This document shows positions 54,801-64,000 of a stretch of 64,000 bases of DNA, in pieces. Below the pieces are notes generated by a model. That model did not search any database and was not told the origin of the DNA. It worked only from the letters and a program-made list of their open reading frames with translations. Numbering within the stretch: the stretch's first letter is position 1; each line of letters opens with the position of its first letter. The DNA is taken from contig ML976982.1 of assembly GCA_010015675.1 (NCBI GenBank), positions 699,341 through 763,340 of the forward strand, given 5' to 3'. A program made the translations under genes and the position numbers. The stretch comes from Byssothecium circinans. Taxonomy: Eukaryota; Ascomycota; Dothideomycetes; Pleosporales; Massarinaceae.

Positions 54801-57073
54801 AGGAGTCGACTGATGTTGCTAATGCGAATCACTCTGCAGACGATGAAGAAGTAGCAGCTGTACCGCCCCAGAAAGATATTTTCACTTGGCGCGATGTAAC
54901 TTACGATGTACCTGTAAAGGAAGGTACTCGAAGGTTACTGGATCACGTCACTGGGTTCGTCAAGCCCGGTACACTTACAGCTCTTATGGGCGTTTCAGGT
55001 GCGGGAAAGACGACTTTGCTCGATGTACTAGCTCAGAGAGTGTCCACCGGTGTTGTGACTGGGGATATGTTTGTCAACGGAAAGCCTCTGGATCCGAGTT
55101 TCCAACGTTCTACGGGATACGTTCAACAACAAGGCAAGTGATGATTCTATATGAAGATCCAAGAGCCTGTCTGACCATACACAGATCTCCATCTTGAAAC
55201 TGCGACGGTGCGGGAAAGCCTTCGGTTCAGCGCCATGCTGCGTCAGCCGAAGTCAGTCAGCAAGGAAGAAAAGTACGACTACGTCGAACAGGTCATCAAA
55301 ATGTTAAACATGGGCGACTTTGCAAATGCAGTCGTCGGTGTTCCAGGCGAAGGTCTCAACGTTGAACAGCGCAAGCTCCTAACCATAGGTGTCGAGCTCG
55401 CAGCCAAGCCGAAGTTACTGCTCTTCCTCGATGAACCGACTAGTGGCCTCGACAGTCAGGTAAGCACTTTCATGCCCATGATGCCTTGCTGTCGCTAAAT
55501 GTTTGTAGAGTTCCTGGGCTATCTGCGCGTTCCTACGGAAGCTTGCCGATTCCGGGCAGGCTGTTTTATGTACCATACACCAACCGTCCGCCATCCTGTT
55601 CCAGGAGTTCGATCGCTTGCTCTTCCTTGCCAAGGGAGGACGCACGGTCTACTTTGGGGACGTTGGGCAGAATTCTCGCAAGCTTCTAGACTACTTTGAG
55701 AGCAGCGGTGCTCGCAAATGCCACGACGAGGAAAATCCAGCCGAATATATGCTCGAGATCGTCAACAACGGCAAGAACAACCGTGGTGAAGACTGGCACG
55801 ACGTCTGGAAGAGGAGCAGCCTCAGGGATGCTGTCGACCAGGAGATTGATCACATCCATCAGCAGAAGCAGCATGAGAAGGTCGCGGGATCGGACGAACA
55901 GAGTGGAGAGTTCGCGGTACCATTCGTCTCACAACTCGGCGAAGTCACCTACCGCGTCTTCCAGCAGTACTGGCGCATGCCCAGCTACATCTTTGCGAAG
56001 TTCGGGCTCGCTCTTTGTGCTGGGCTTTTTATCGGTTTCACATTCTATGAGGCCAACACGTCTCAATCCGGCATGCAGAACGTAATGTTCGCCGCGTTCA
56101 TGATCACCACGATATTCACATCGATTGTGCAGCAGGTCAGTACTATCTCCTTCTTTTTATTGAATAAAAACTTACCTTCAGCAGATTCAACCACTCTTCG
56201 TTACCCAGCGTGCCCTTTATGAAGTCCGTGAACGTCCCAGCAAAGCATACTCATGGAAAGCGTTCATGCTGGCCAATATTGTCGTCGAGATCCCCTACCA
56301 AATCATTACCGGCATCATCATCTGGGCATGTTTCTACTACCCCGTCGTAGGCGCGGGCCAAAGCTCCATCCGACAAGCGCTCGTCATGCTATTTAGTGTG
56401 CAGCTTCTCATCTACGCCTCGGCATTCGCACAGATGACTATCGCAGCACTCCCCGATGCACAAACGGCCTCTGCCTTCGTCACGCTGCTTTCTTTCATGA
56501 GCATCTTGTTCTGCGGTGTGTTGCAGTCTCCCTCTGCACTATCTGGGTTCTGGATTTTTGTAAGTCTACCCTTTCTCCGGCCCCACGACTCAATGCTGAC
56601 CTATACAGATGTACCGTGTCTCCCCCTTCACATACTGGATCGGCGGCATAGTCGGAACCCTCCTCCACGACCGCCCCGTCATCTGTTCTCCAGCAGAAGT
56701 CTCGCGCTTCCAGCCCCCAGCCGGCCAAACCTGCGGCCAATACCTCTCAGACTTTATGCAGGCGGCTCCCGGTGTCTTGCAGAACCCCAACGCAACCGAC
56801 GAGTGCAATTACTGTGGCTTTCGCAACTCGGACCAGTTCCTGGCCGGCTCGGAAATTTATTACAGTGAGAGGTGGAGGAATTTCGGGATCATGTGGGCAT
56901 TTATAGGGTTCAATATTGCGATGGCTGTGCTGAGTTATTGGGCGTTTAGGGTTGCGAAGTTTGGAGGGAAGGGTAAGGGTGCTGGGAAGGGGAAGGGGAA
57001 GAAGGCGGGAGATGTTGCGGAGATAGCGGCGAGAGAGGGGGGTGTGCAGCCGAATAGAGATGGGCAGGTGTAG
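51814..57073 (+). CDS. full-size PDR-type ABC transporter (ABCG)
   Basis: A plasma-membrane drug or metabolite exporter with the (NBD-TMD)2 order. Ten exons: 51814-52220, 52272-52632, 52683-52974, 53170-54083, 54222-54319, 54367-55133, 55185-55459, 55509-56135, 56185-56559 and 56609-57073, giving 1526 aa. NBD1 shows the PDR-typical degenerate Walker [10 protein letters not shown] (about residue 205), signature [10 protein letters not shown] (about 321) and altered Walker [16 protein letters not shown]2 has canonical Walker [10 protein letters not shown] (about 898), the degenerate signature [12 protein letters not shown] and Walker [16 protein letters not shown]. So the asymmetry of ATP sites usual in PDR pumps is kept. 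The intron after 55133 has a GC donor. The 195-nt intron at 52975-53169 is long for this window. The C-terminus is a Gly/Lys repeat tail. Confidence 0.96.
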
Positions 57074-57988
57074 GGGTGGGAGTGATAATTCCTGTTTTGT
57101 TTTGTTATAGACAGCGGTGGGAAGGTATGTGCTTTTAGCGGTGGCCTTGGCGGTCTTTTGGTACTTGTAGAATGTTATGAGTAGATCAATGTTTAATAGA
57201 GCATTACGGTTTTCCTGTATCCATTGTCTCTAGGCCGTTTTCTTTATTTTATTTTGAAGTTCTGGAAAGAAGTGTAGTTTTGGAGGGAGGGGTGAGTAGG
57301 CTATGCAAAAGTGAAAGGTCCGATAAGGAAACAGGGATAACTTCACCAGTACCTTCTTGGATAAAAGAAGAAGAAAGCAGTCAGATGCAGGGTGTAAATA
57401 TTCCTCTTGTAGTTACATACATACGCAGTAATCCAAGACCAAGACAGATACGGTAATTTGGTCACGTGATTTATGGATGCACGGTTCTATCCTGGCGGAG
57501 ATCAGCGCTCCGTCTCTCCATTACACCCAAACTCCACTCAAATCATCAGCAGGCCGGCGCTGCCGCGATACCTTGCCATGACACCGTCATCGCCCCTCTG
57601 AAATAACAATAATGGCACCGTATCCCACCGTGGTAGTACGAAGGTCGCCTCCATGCCATGCCACGCACGCCTCTCACGGGAAGTGGCAACATTCCCTTGC
57701 CTCTTTCCAATCTACTGGTCTAGATCGTCCGCCTTCGATCGCACCTCACTAGCGCCATCTTTGTGGCGAAACCCAACCTAAGAACCATCGATCCTCCTCT
57801 TTTCTGCCCGTCAATACAAAGGTTAGCCATCAGCTCGATTACTCCTACGCCGGGCCACCTATTTACCACCAGTTCATGCGCACCTTCGAGTCGGCATGGT
57901 TCTGCCCCAGCTGGGTAGCATGAACAGACACGCCTTTCGACGGTGCACACCTCGATAAATCACCCGGCGGGCCATTCCATCTTTCGCC
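57074..57988. other. intergenic region
   Basis: About 900 bp with the transporter 3' flank and the promoter of the histidine kinase. No gene or repeat is seen. Pyrimidine-rich stretches occur around 57650-57830. Confidence 0.45.
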
Positions 57989-60900
57989 ATGAACACTCAG
58001 ACGCGATCAACGAGGCCGATGGCTGAGGGGCGTCGCCAACGCGAGGTCGCTGTGCGCTACGGCGCCTTGTTTCACGACATCCCGCGCCTTGGTCACGTGC
58101 CGGGGTCAACAGGCTCCTTCGTTGTACCCAGCAATCATGTACCCCAACCGTCCAAAGACGCTGCGCTTACTGCATTTGCTCAGTCGGCTTGCATGCGTGT
58201 AGGTGTCAAGCGCGGAATGGGTGAGTCATGCTCCGACCATTACTGAACCATGCATTGACTGTGTACTCTTCATTCAGTGTCGTTGCTTGATGGTTCTCGA
58301 CAATACATACTCGCGGAAGCTACACCAGACCTTCTTCTCCGCTCGAACCGAAGCGACATTGCTCACGAGCAACTATGGTTGGGTGCTGTCAGCTTCCCGC
58401 GGGCCTGGGGCGTATACGATTCTCTGTTGAACAACGATGATGAAGTCGCCGAATTATCAAAAAGGGAACTCCCAATCGTCACCATCAACGACTTCACCGA
58501 GAACGCAAATTACGCCACGCGGCCATTTGTGACCGGAGCTCCTTATCTTCGCTTCTATGCTGGAGTTCCTCTGGTGAGCACCAGAGGCGCCATAATAGGC
58601 ACATTATCTGTATTGGACAACAAACCCCACGCCAACCTTGCCGAGCAGGACATACTACATTTAAAGGATATTGCCGACACCATAGTAGAGTATCTTGATT
58701 TGTGTATGGTCAGAGAGCAGAATCAACGTGGCGAAAAGCTAATGCGAGGCCTTCTGTCTTTCGCAGCCGGGGGTTCTATTGCGCGACCCTACGAAAATGA
58801 GAGTCAAAGACAGCTTTCAGCAGCCGGCACAGAATTGCCAGAGCTACCATCCGAATCGGAACCAGCGCTGGCTAAACCAAGAAAGCTATCGCAGGGCAGC
58901 CGTGGCTCCCCCGCATCCGATCGCCAAAACCCAGTCGGATCTCTTCAGGAAAGCATATTGCCTGCAAATGCGCGCTCTCTATTTGCTCGAGCCGCCAGCG
59001 CCATGCTCACCTCCAGCGATCTGGACGGCGTGATCATTCTTGATGCTTCAGTTGTTGGGCTAGGCGACCATCAGCGCGAAACTGTGACGTCTGAGGACAT
59101 CTCGGACGGCTCATCCAGTTACAGAACGTCATCCAACGAAGAGGAAGGCCGCTCTTTTCCAGAATATGGGCAGCCGTCTCGTCGGCGCACCCGAAAGAAC
59201 TGCCAAATCCTCGGCTTTGCGACTCCTGGGCGATCTGATTTCGAAGGTGATGACGCAGAGCGTACACATCATGCTTTCTCCGAGAAGGACTTCGCGCGCA
59301 TGTTCCGTACCTATCCTCGTGGGAAGGTGATTGACATTGCCGCGGACGGGGAAGTCCTCTCTACAGACGAATCCGACGCGAGCCAGCGCGGACCACTTTC
59401 GAGCGGAGCAGCATCCGGACATCCAGCAAAGATGAGACAAGATGCTAGTAGAAAGGTGCAGAACACCAAAGCTCTTAGAGCCATACTTCCTGAAGCTCGA
59501 AGCGTCGCTTTCGTGCCTCTCTGGGACTATGAAAGATCTAGATGGTTCGCGGGCTGTCTGTGTTGGAGCAATCGTCCGGACCGAAAGCTGTCTTACCGGG
59601 TAGACCTTGCCTACTTTAAAGTTTTTGGAAACTCGATAATGGCAGACCTCTCACGCCTAGATGCGATTGCTGAGGTGCAGGCAAAGTCTTCCTTCATCCA
59701 GAACGTCTCTCATGAGCTGCGATCACCCCTGCACGGTATCTTGGGAACCTTGGAGTTCCTCAAGGATACTGCGCTAGACACATTCCAGGTGTCGATGATC
59801 AATTCGCTAGGTGCCTGTGGCCAAACCCTACTCGATACGGTCAATCATGTTTTGGACTATGCACGAATCACTGAGATCCAGAAGCAGAAGTCAACGAAGA
59901 GGCTTACAAGCACAAAAGCGATCCACATATCATCAAAGCCGCGGAAGAGAAGAAGAAGGGACCATCACGAATCTCTGCATCCGGCGGTCGATCTCCAGCA
60001 TTTGACAGAAGAAACAGTTGAGGCTGTTTTAGTGGGTCAGTCGCCCACTGTTGTACGGGTGAGCGATTGGGATGATCTCAGCTCAGAGGCAGATGCAACC
60101 GTTTCAGCCACCTCGTTATCAAAGCGTACCGAACGATATGTCATCCTTGACATTGCGAGCGAAGACGATTGGAGCTACAGCCTGCCCCCAGGTGCCTGGC
60201 GAAGAGTCGTCATGAACTTGTTAAGCAACGCATTGAAGTATACCGAGGCGGGTTATATTCATGTATCACTTCGTACTACCCCGGATGAAGACAACACATA
60301 TGGACGTACTATTCATCTGGCCGTCAAAGATTCGGGTCAGGGGATGAGTCAACAATTCCTCGCAAATCGGGCATTTCAACCCTTCCAACAAGAGAACTCC
60401 CACTCTTCTGGCACCGGCTTAGGTCTCAGCATTATTCGACACATCGTCGATTCTTTCGAAGGGAAGATCAGCGTCACAAGTGATCAAGTGTCAGGAACAG
60501 AAATCCGCGTTAGGCTTTCATTGGCAAAGTCAGGGAGGTCTTCTATCGATGATCCTCTGCGTGCGCAGTACTTGGCTACTCTACCACAGCTCAAAGGCCA
60601 ACGTATATGCATATTGCATCGCCAGCTCAACACCGATGAGGAAACTACTGACACCCCTGCAAGTCGAGGAGCCCTCAAGCGCTTCACCGCCGCTCTGACA
60701 TACACCCTTACCGAGCAACTCAAGATGGAGGTTATACAGAGCGAAGTATGGGAGGGTAACGATGCTAGCCTTGTCATCTGTCCGGAGCCGTCCTTCGAGT
60801 ACCTAGCCTCGATACGTAACACGCGTACTGTTGACAAACGAGTACCAGTCACCGTTTTCGTCGCCATGGATGTGCTTGAAGCTGCTACTCTCCGCACTGA

Positions 60901-61981
60901 TGTTCGTGTTACGAGCAGAGAGTCCGTAGTGGAGATCATGATGCAGCCGTGCGGCCCATACAAGTTGGCACACATCCTGGATCACTGCCTTGATCGCTTC
61001 TCGTCGCCAGAAGAAAACATGTACAAACCCGGATACTCGATTCCATCCCCTCTTCCATCGCTTCCACGACCTAACACTCAACGGGCTGGGATCGGAGACT
61101 TCCCTGAAAAGAAAAATGAGCCAGCTTCATCAATTCGGTTGCCTGCTTTTTCCATTAACACCGTTTCGTCTACTCCCGCAGTCGCAAGTTTGGCCTCGAC
61201 TGATCTCATGTATTCGACGGAGACGGAAACGACGTCGGCATCGGTCACGCCGTCGAAGCCCCCTCCTCCTGCGATCGACAGTCCATCCGGCTCGAGCAGC
61301 AGTGCAGAGACTGAGAAACTCAGCGCTACTGAAATCGCCTCAACGATAACGCTAGATTCTATAAGACATCTATCGCAAGTGAATGAAGTGAAACATGCCG
61401 AATCCAGTATTTCTCTACTTCCGATACAGAGTTGTGTACACCCTTCTCGTGCCCTCATCACCGACGACAACCCTATCAACCGAAAGGTATGTCCATCCAG
61501 TTTTAACATTGATAAACGACTAACATGTCCTAGCTTCTCTGCGCTTTCGTGAAGAAGAAGAGGATGGCATACAAAGAAGCCGAGAATGGTGCGGAAGCTG
61601 TCGAAGCATACAAAGACTCTTCATCTTCCCGTTTCGATGTCATTTTTATGGGTGAGTCGCGAGATGCAACTCCATTTCCTTGTGATTCCATCCTAATTGC
61701 CCTGCTTTATAGATGTTTCCATGCCGGTCATGGATGGTATGGCTGCAACACGCGCGATCCGCGAATACGAACAGAAAAATAACCTGCCTCGCTGCTACAT
61801 TATCGCGCTGACCGGCCTCGCGTCTGCCAGCGCTCGGCTAGAAGCATGGAGCTCAGGCGTGGATCATTACATGACGAAACCGGTCAATTTCAGGAGACTG
61901 GAGGAGGTGTTGAAAGATGAGCTGGAGAGGAGAGATAAAGAAGCAAAGAGGAGGAGAAGTGAGATACATATTTCTAAGTGA
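57989..61981 (+). CDS. hybrid sensor histidine kinase (GAF-HisKA-HATPase-REC)
   Basis: A fungal hybrid histidine kinase that senses a signal and starts a His-Asp phosphorelay to an HPt protein. Exons 57989-58220, 58278-61486, 61534-61651 and 61713-61981 encode 1275 aa. An N-terminal GAF-type sensor (about residues 75-215; SLLDGSRQYILAEAT, RFYAGVPLVSTRGAIIGTLSVLD) is followed by a Ser/Pro-rich linker. The H-box is FIQNVSHELRSPLHGILGTLE with His556, then come N-box MNLLSNALKYT, G1 VKDSGQGMS, F-box FQPFQQ and G2 GTGLGLSI. After about 350 residues of low-complexity linker comes a receiver: TDDNPINRK, phospho-acceptor Asp1187 in MDVSMPVMDG and Lys1242 in MTKPV. The Asp1187 codon is split by the last intron. 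No membrane segment is seen, so it is likely cytosolic. The exact fungal class was not determined. Confidence 0.94.
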
Positions 61982-62265
61982 AACTACTCGTTGCGGTAGT
62001 CGTTGTGTCGATACGTTGCCTCAAGAGAAAAGTACGAAGTGTTATGCAGCAGTTTAGATCGAGCGGAAAAACTTGAGGAGTGACATACGCGAAGACAACA
62101 GGCGGGAGCAACAATGCGACGAATGGTTATCTATCGTGGCAGCGCCTACATACCTAATACCCCGCAATGATTGCCAGGATTGTCTAGTTTCTCCGTAGCG
62201 TCGAGCACACCTCGGTAGACTGCTACCGAGATGGATAACTCGAGGAAACATGAGTTTTGGACTTC

Positions 62266-64000
62266 ATGACCAGTCACCACTCCTCTAATTCTAGCAAGAT
62301 GAAAAGATGCTGTCGAATTGTTCACGCTTTGCTATTCGGCGAACTCCACTCTGTCTTGGTCACTGCTGCTACTAACCCGTGGGACTCCTACATCTACAGC
62401 CCAACATCCCGTTACGTCGACCCGGTCTCCATACACTCGACTTTCGGAAACATTACAACCACCACTCATGAGAACAGTACCACAAAGTACATCCTATCGC
62501 CAGGCAGTCGCCTAAGTCTCGACTTTGGCATCGAAGTGGGAGGATGGATTAGTTTCGCCGCCTCTACCTCCAATACCAATTCCAATACAACCAGCCCACA
62601 CCTCTCCCTCGCTTTCACCGAATCCCCCTCCTTCGTCGGTCCAATATCAGATGACACCGGCGCCACGCCAGCCCAAAACCATGATCTTGCCCTCAACGTC
62701 AGCCTTCCATCGGGAAACCACATATATAATCTACCCCGCGAAAGATTCCGCGGTGGATTTCGCTTTCTTACGATAAACGCGCTTCAAGCCATCTCTATAT
62801 CGAACATAACGTGCGAAATCGGCTTTGCTCCAGAAACCGAAAACCTGAGGAATTACTCCGGCTACTTTTACACTCCCAACGACGATTTACTAGTCCGTAC
62901 ATGGTACGCCGGCGCGTACACGGTACAAACCAACATCGCGCCGCAAAACACGGGACGATTCCTCCCGCAAGTTGCCACGGGCTGGGTATACAATTCGAGC
63001 CTCGGTGTCGCGGCGCCGATCCTCCTCGATGGCGCAAAGCGCGACCGCGCGGTCTGGCCCGGAGACCTAGGGATACAAGGCACGACGGCCTTCCTCGCGT
63101 TCGGCGGCGACGGGTTGAAAGCCTTCGAGAACGCTCTGGAGACTGTGTTTTACTACCAGAACGCATCGACGGGGCGGTTCCCATTTGCCGGGCCGAGCAC
63201 GGGGAGTTTCCGCAATGGGGCGATGAGTGATACGTATCACGCGTGGAGTCTGATTTCTATTTTCAACTATGCGGTTTTCACGGGGGATGCGGAGTGGGTG
63301 GGGAGGCACTGGGCGAACGTTACGAGAGGAGTGCAGTTTGTGTTGGATGGGATTGATGCTGAAAGCGGATTGCATGAACAGAAACAACCGAACGATTGGG
63401 CGAGGCAAGGTGGAGGGGGGTGGAACAGTGCGTTGAATGCCTTGGATTATCACGCCTTGAAATCGCTCGCGGGGCTTGCGAGGAGCTTTACTGATGACGA
63501 GAGCGTGCATGTGCTGGCGCAAGAATGGGACAACAGAGCCGAGAGGATGAAGAAAGCATTCAATGAGATTCTCTGGGTGGAGGGGCAGAACTTATACCGT
63601 GACAACCAGTCCACCACCACGCTTTTCCCCCAAGACGGTAACGCGCTCGCGCTCTTGTACAACCTAACCACCTCCCCAGCCCAGGCCGAAGCGCTCAGCA
63701 ACTCTCTAACGCGCTTCTGGACTCCTCTCGGCCCCGTCACGCCTGAACTTCCCGACACCATATCGCCATTCATATCCTCGATAGAAGTCCTGGCGCATTT
63801 TTCCACCGCCCACCCCGCGGCGCCTGAGCGAGCTATGAATCTCACCCGAACGCTTTGGGGGTATTTACTCGATTCGCCGCTTATGACGGGCTCGACTCTC
63901 GCCGAGGGGATCAGCGCAAACGGCAGTTTGTATTATCGCGGGAATGCGGGGTACAAGAACGATGCTCGATATACTAGTTTGAGCCATGGATGGAGCACTG
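62266..64000 (+). CDS. GH78-like alpha-L-rhamnosidase / six-hairpin glycosidase, 5' part
   Basis: A secreted-type glycosidase open from ATG 62266 (or ATG 62299, in frame) to the window end without an intron or stop, at least 567 codons; the 3' end is outside. An N-terminal beta domain (NPWDSYIYSPTSRYVDPVSI, FRGGFRFLTIN) leads into an (alpha/alpha)6 barrel: LDGAKRDRAVWPGDLGIQG, NDWARQGGGGWNSALNALDY, LFPQDGNALALLYN and, at the edge, SHGWSTG. These match fungal GH78 alpha-L-rhamnosidase-like proteins, with the Asp/Glu of RDR.VW.GDLG in the active-site region. The N-terminus is a weak signal peptide, so the start, or an upstream exon, is uncertain. Several NxS/T glycosylation sites are present, fitting secretion. 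Confidence 0.88.
   Translation, partial: MTSHHSSNSSKMKRCCRIVHALLFGELHSVLVTAATNPWDSYIYSPTSRYVDPVSIHSTFGNITTTTHENSTTKYILSPGSRLSLDFGIEVGGWISFAASTSNTNSNTTSPHLSLAFTESPSFVGPISDDTGATPAQNHDLALNVSLPSGNHIYNLPRERFRGGFRFLTINALQAISISNITCEIGFAPETENLRNYSGYFYTPNDDLLVRTWYAGAYTVQTNIAPQNTGRFLPQVATGWVYNSSLGVAAPILLDGAKRDRAVWPGDLGIQGTTAFLAFGGDGLKAFENALETVFYYQNASTGRFPFAGPSTGSFRNGAMSDTYHAWSLISIFNYAVFTGDAEWVGRHWANVTRGVQFVLDGIDAESGLHEQKQPNDWARQGGGGWNSALNALDYHALKSLAGLARSFTDDESVHVLAQEWDNRAERMKKAFNEILWVEGQNLYRDNQSTTTLFPQDGNALALLYNLTTSPAQAEALSNSLTRFWTPLGPVTPELPDTISPFISSIEVLAHFSTAHPAAPERAMNLTRTLWGYLLDSPLMTGSTLAEGISANGSLYYRGNAGYKNDARYTSLSHGWST

Noticed and set aside
1..64000. CRISPR arrays, rRNA genes, insertion sequences or intact transposons
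   Set aside because: No regularly spaced direct repeats with unique spacers, no rRNA-like blocks, and no transposase or reverse-transcriptase motifs were seen; the DNA is fungal nuclear in character.

Overview
The window looks like nuclear DNA of a filamentous ascomycete (Pezizomycotina). Genes lie on both strands and are cut by many short introns (about 45-70 nt) with GT/GC...CTAAC/CTGAC...AG signals. The gene content also fits: a Zn2Cys6 regulator, a PTH11-like membrane protein, a PDR-type ABC transporter, a hybrid histidine kinase, a UstYa-like protein and fungal-only small protein families. The species cannot be named from the sequence. I rebuilt gene models by hand from splice signals; every multi-exon model listed closes in frame.

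Layout. 1-3.6 kb: no gene seen, but a run of alternating TA tracts. 3.6-7 kb: a GNAT acetyltransferase (-), a UstYa-like oxidase (+) and a small secreted precursor with three Kex2-type repeats (+). Together they look like a minimal fungal RiPP locus and are the most interesting part of the window. 8.1-13.3 kb: a PTH11-like receptor-type protein and an amino-acid permease. 15.7-21 kb: a small fungal-family gene, an F-box/ankyrin gene with one in-frame stop, and an ankyrin relic. 21.2-25.5 kb: N-acetylglutamate synthase, a 3-hydroxyisobutyrate-dehydrogenase-like gene and a stand-alone RNase H. 27.5-29.7 kb: two paralogous disordered proteins with MGxL..CC N-termini in AT-rich DNA. 30.5-46 kb: a GMC oxidoreductase/hydrolase fusion divergent from an intracellular GH13 amylase, a Zn2Cys6 factor, a HAD dehalogenase, a truncated FAD oxidoreductase, an APH-like gene with a stop, and a secreted amylase with CBM20. 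47.4-64 kb: an F-box-like protein, an LCCL membrane protein, a PDR transporter, a GAF hybrid histidine kinase and the start of a GH78-like glycosidase.

How the genes may work together. The UstYa-like enzyme and the repeat precursor are adjacent and co-oriented, as in ustiloxin-type (dikaritin) loci. The precursor would enter the secretory pathway, be cut at RR sites, and its repeats could be modified by the membrane-anchored UstYa-like protein. Two alpha-amylases of different classes and a Zn2Cys6 factor within 11 kb suggest an alpha-glucan or starch neighbourhood. The other genes look like ordinary, independently transcribed genes.
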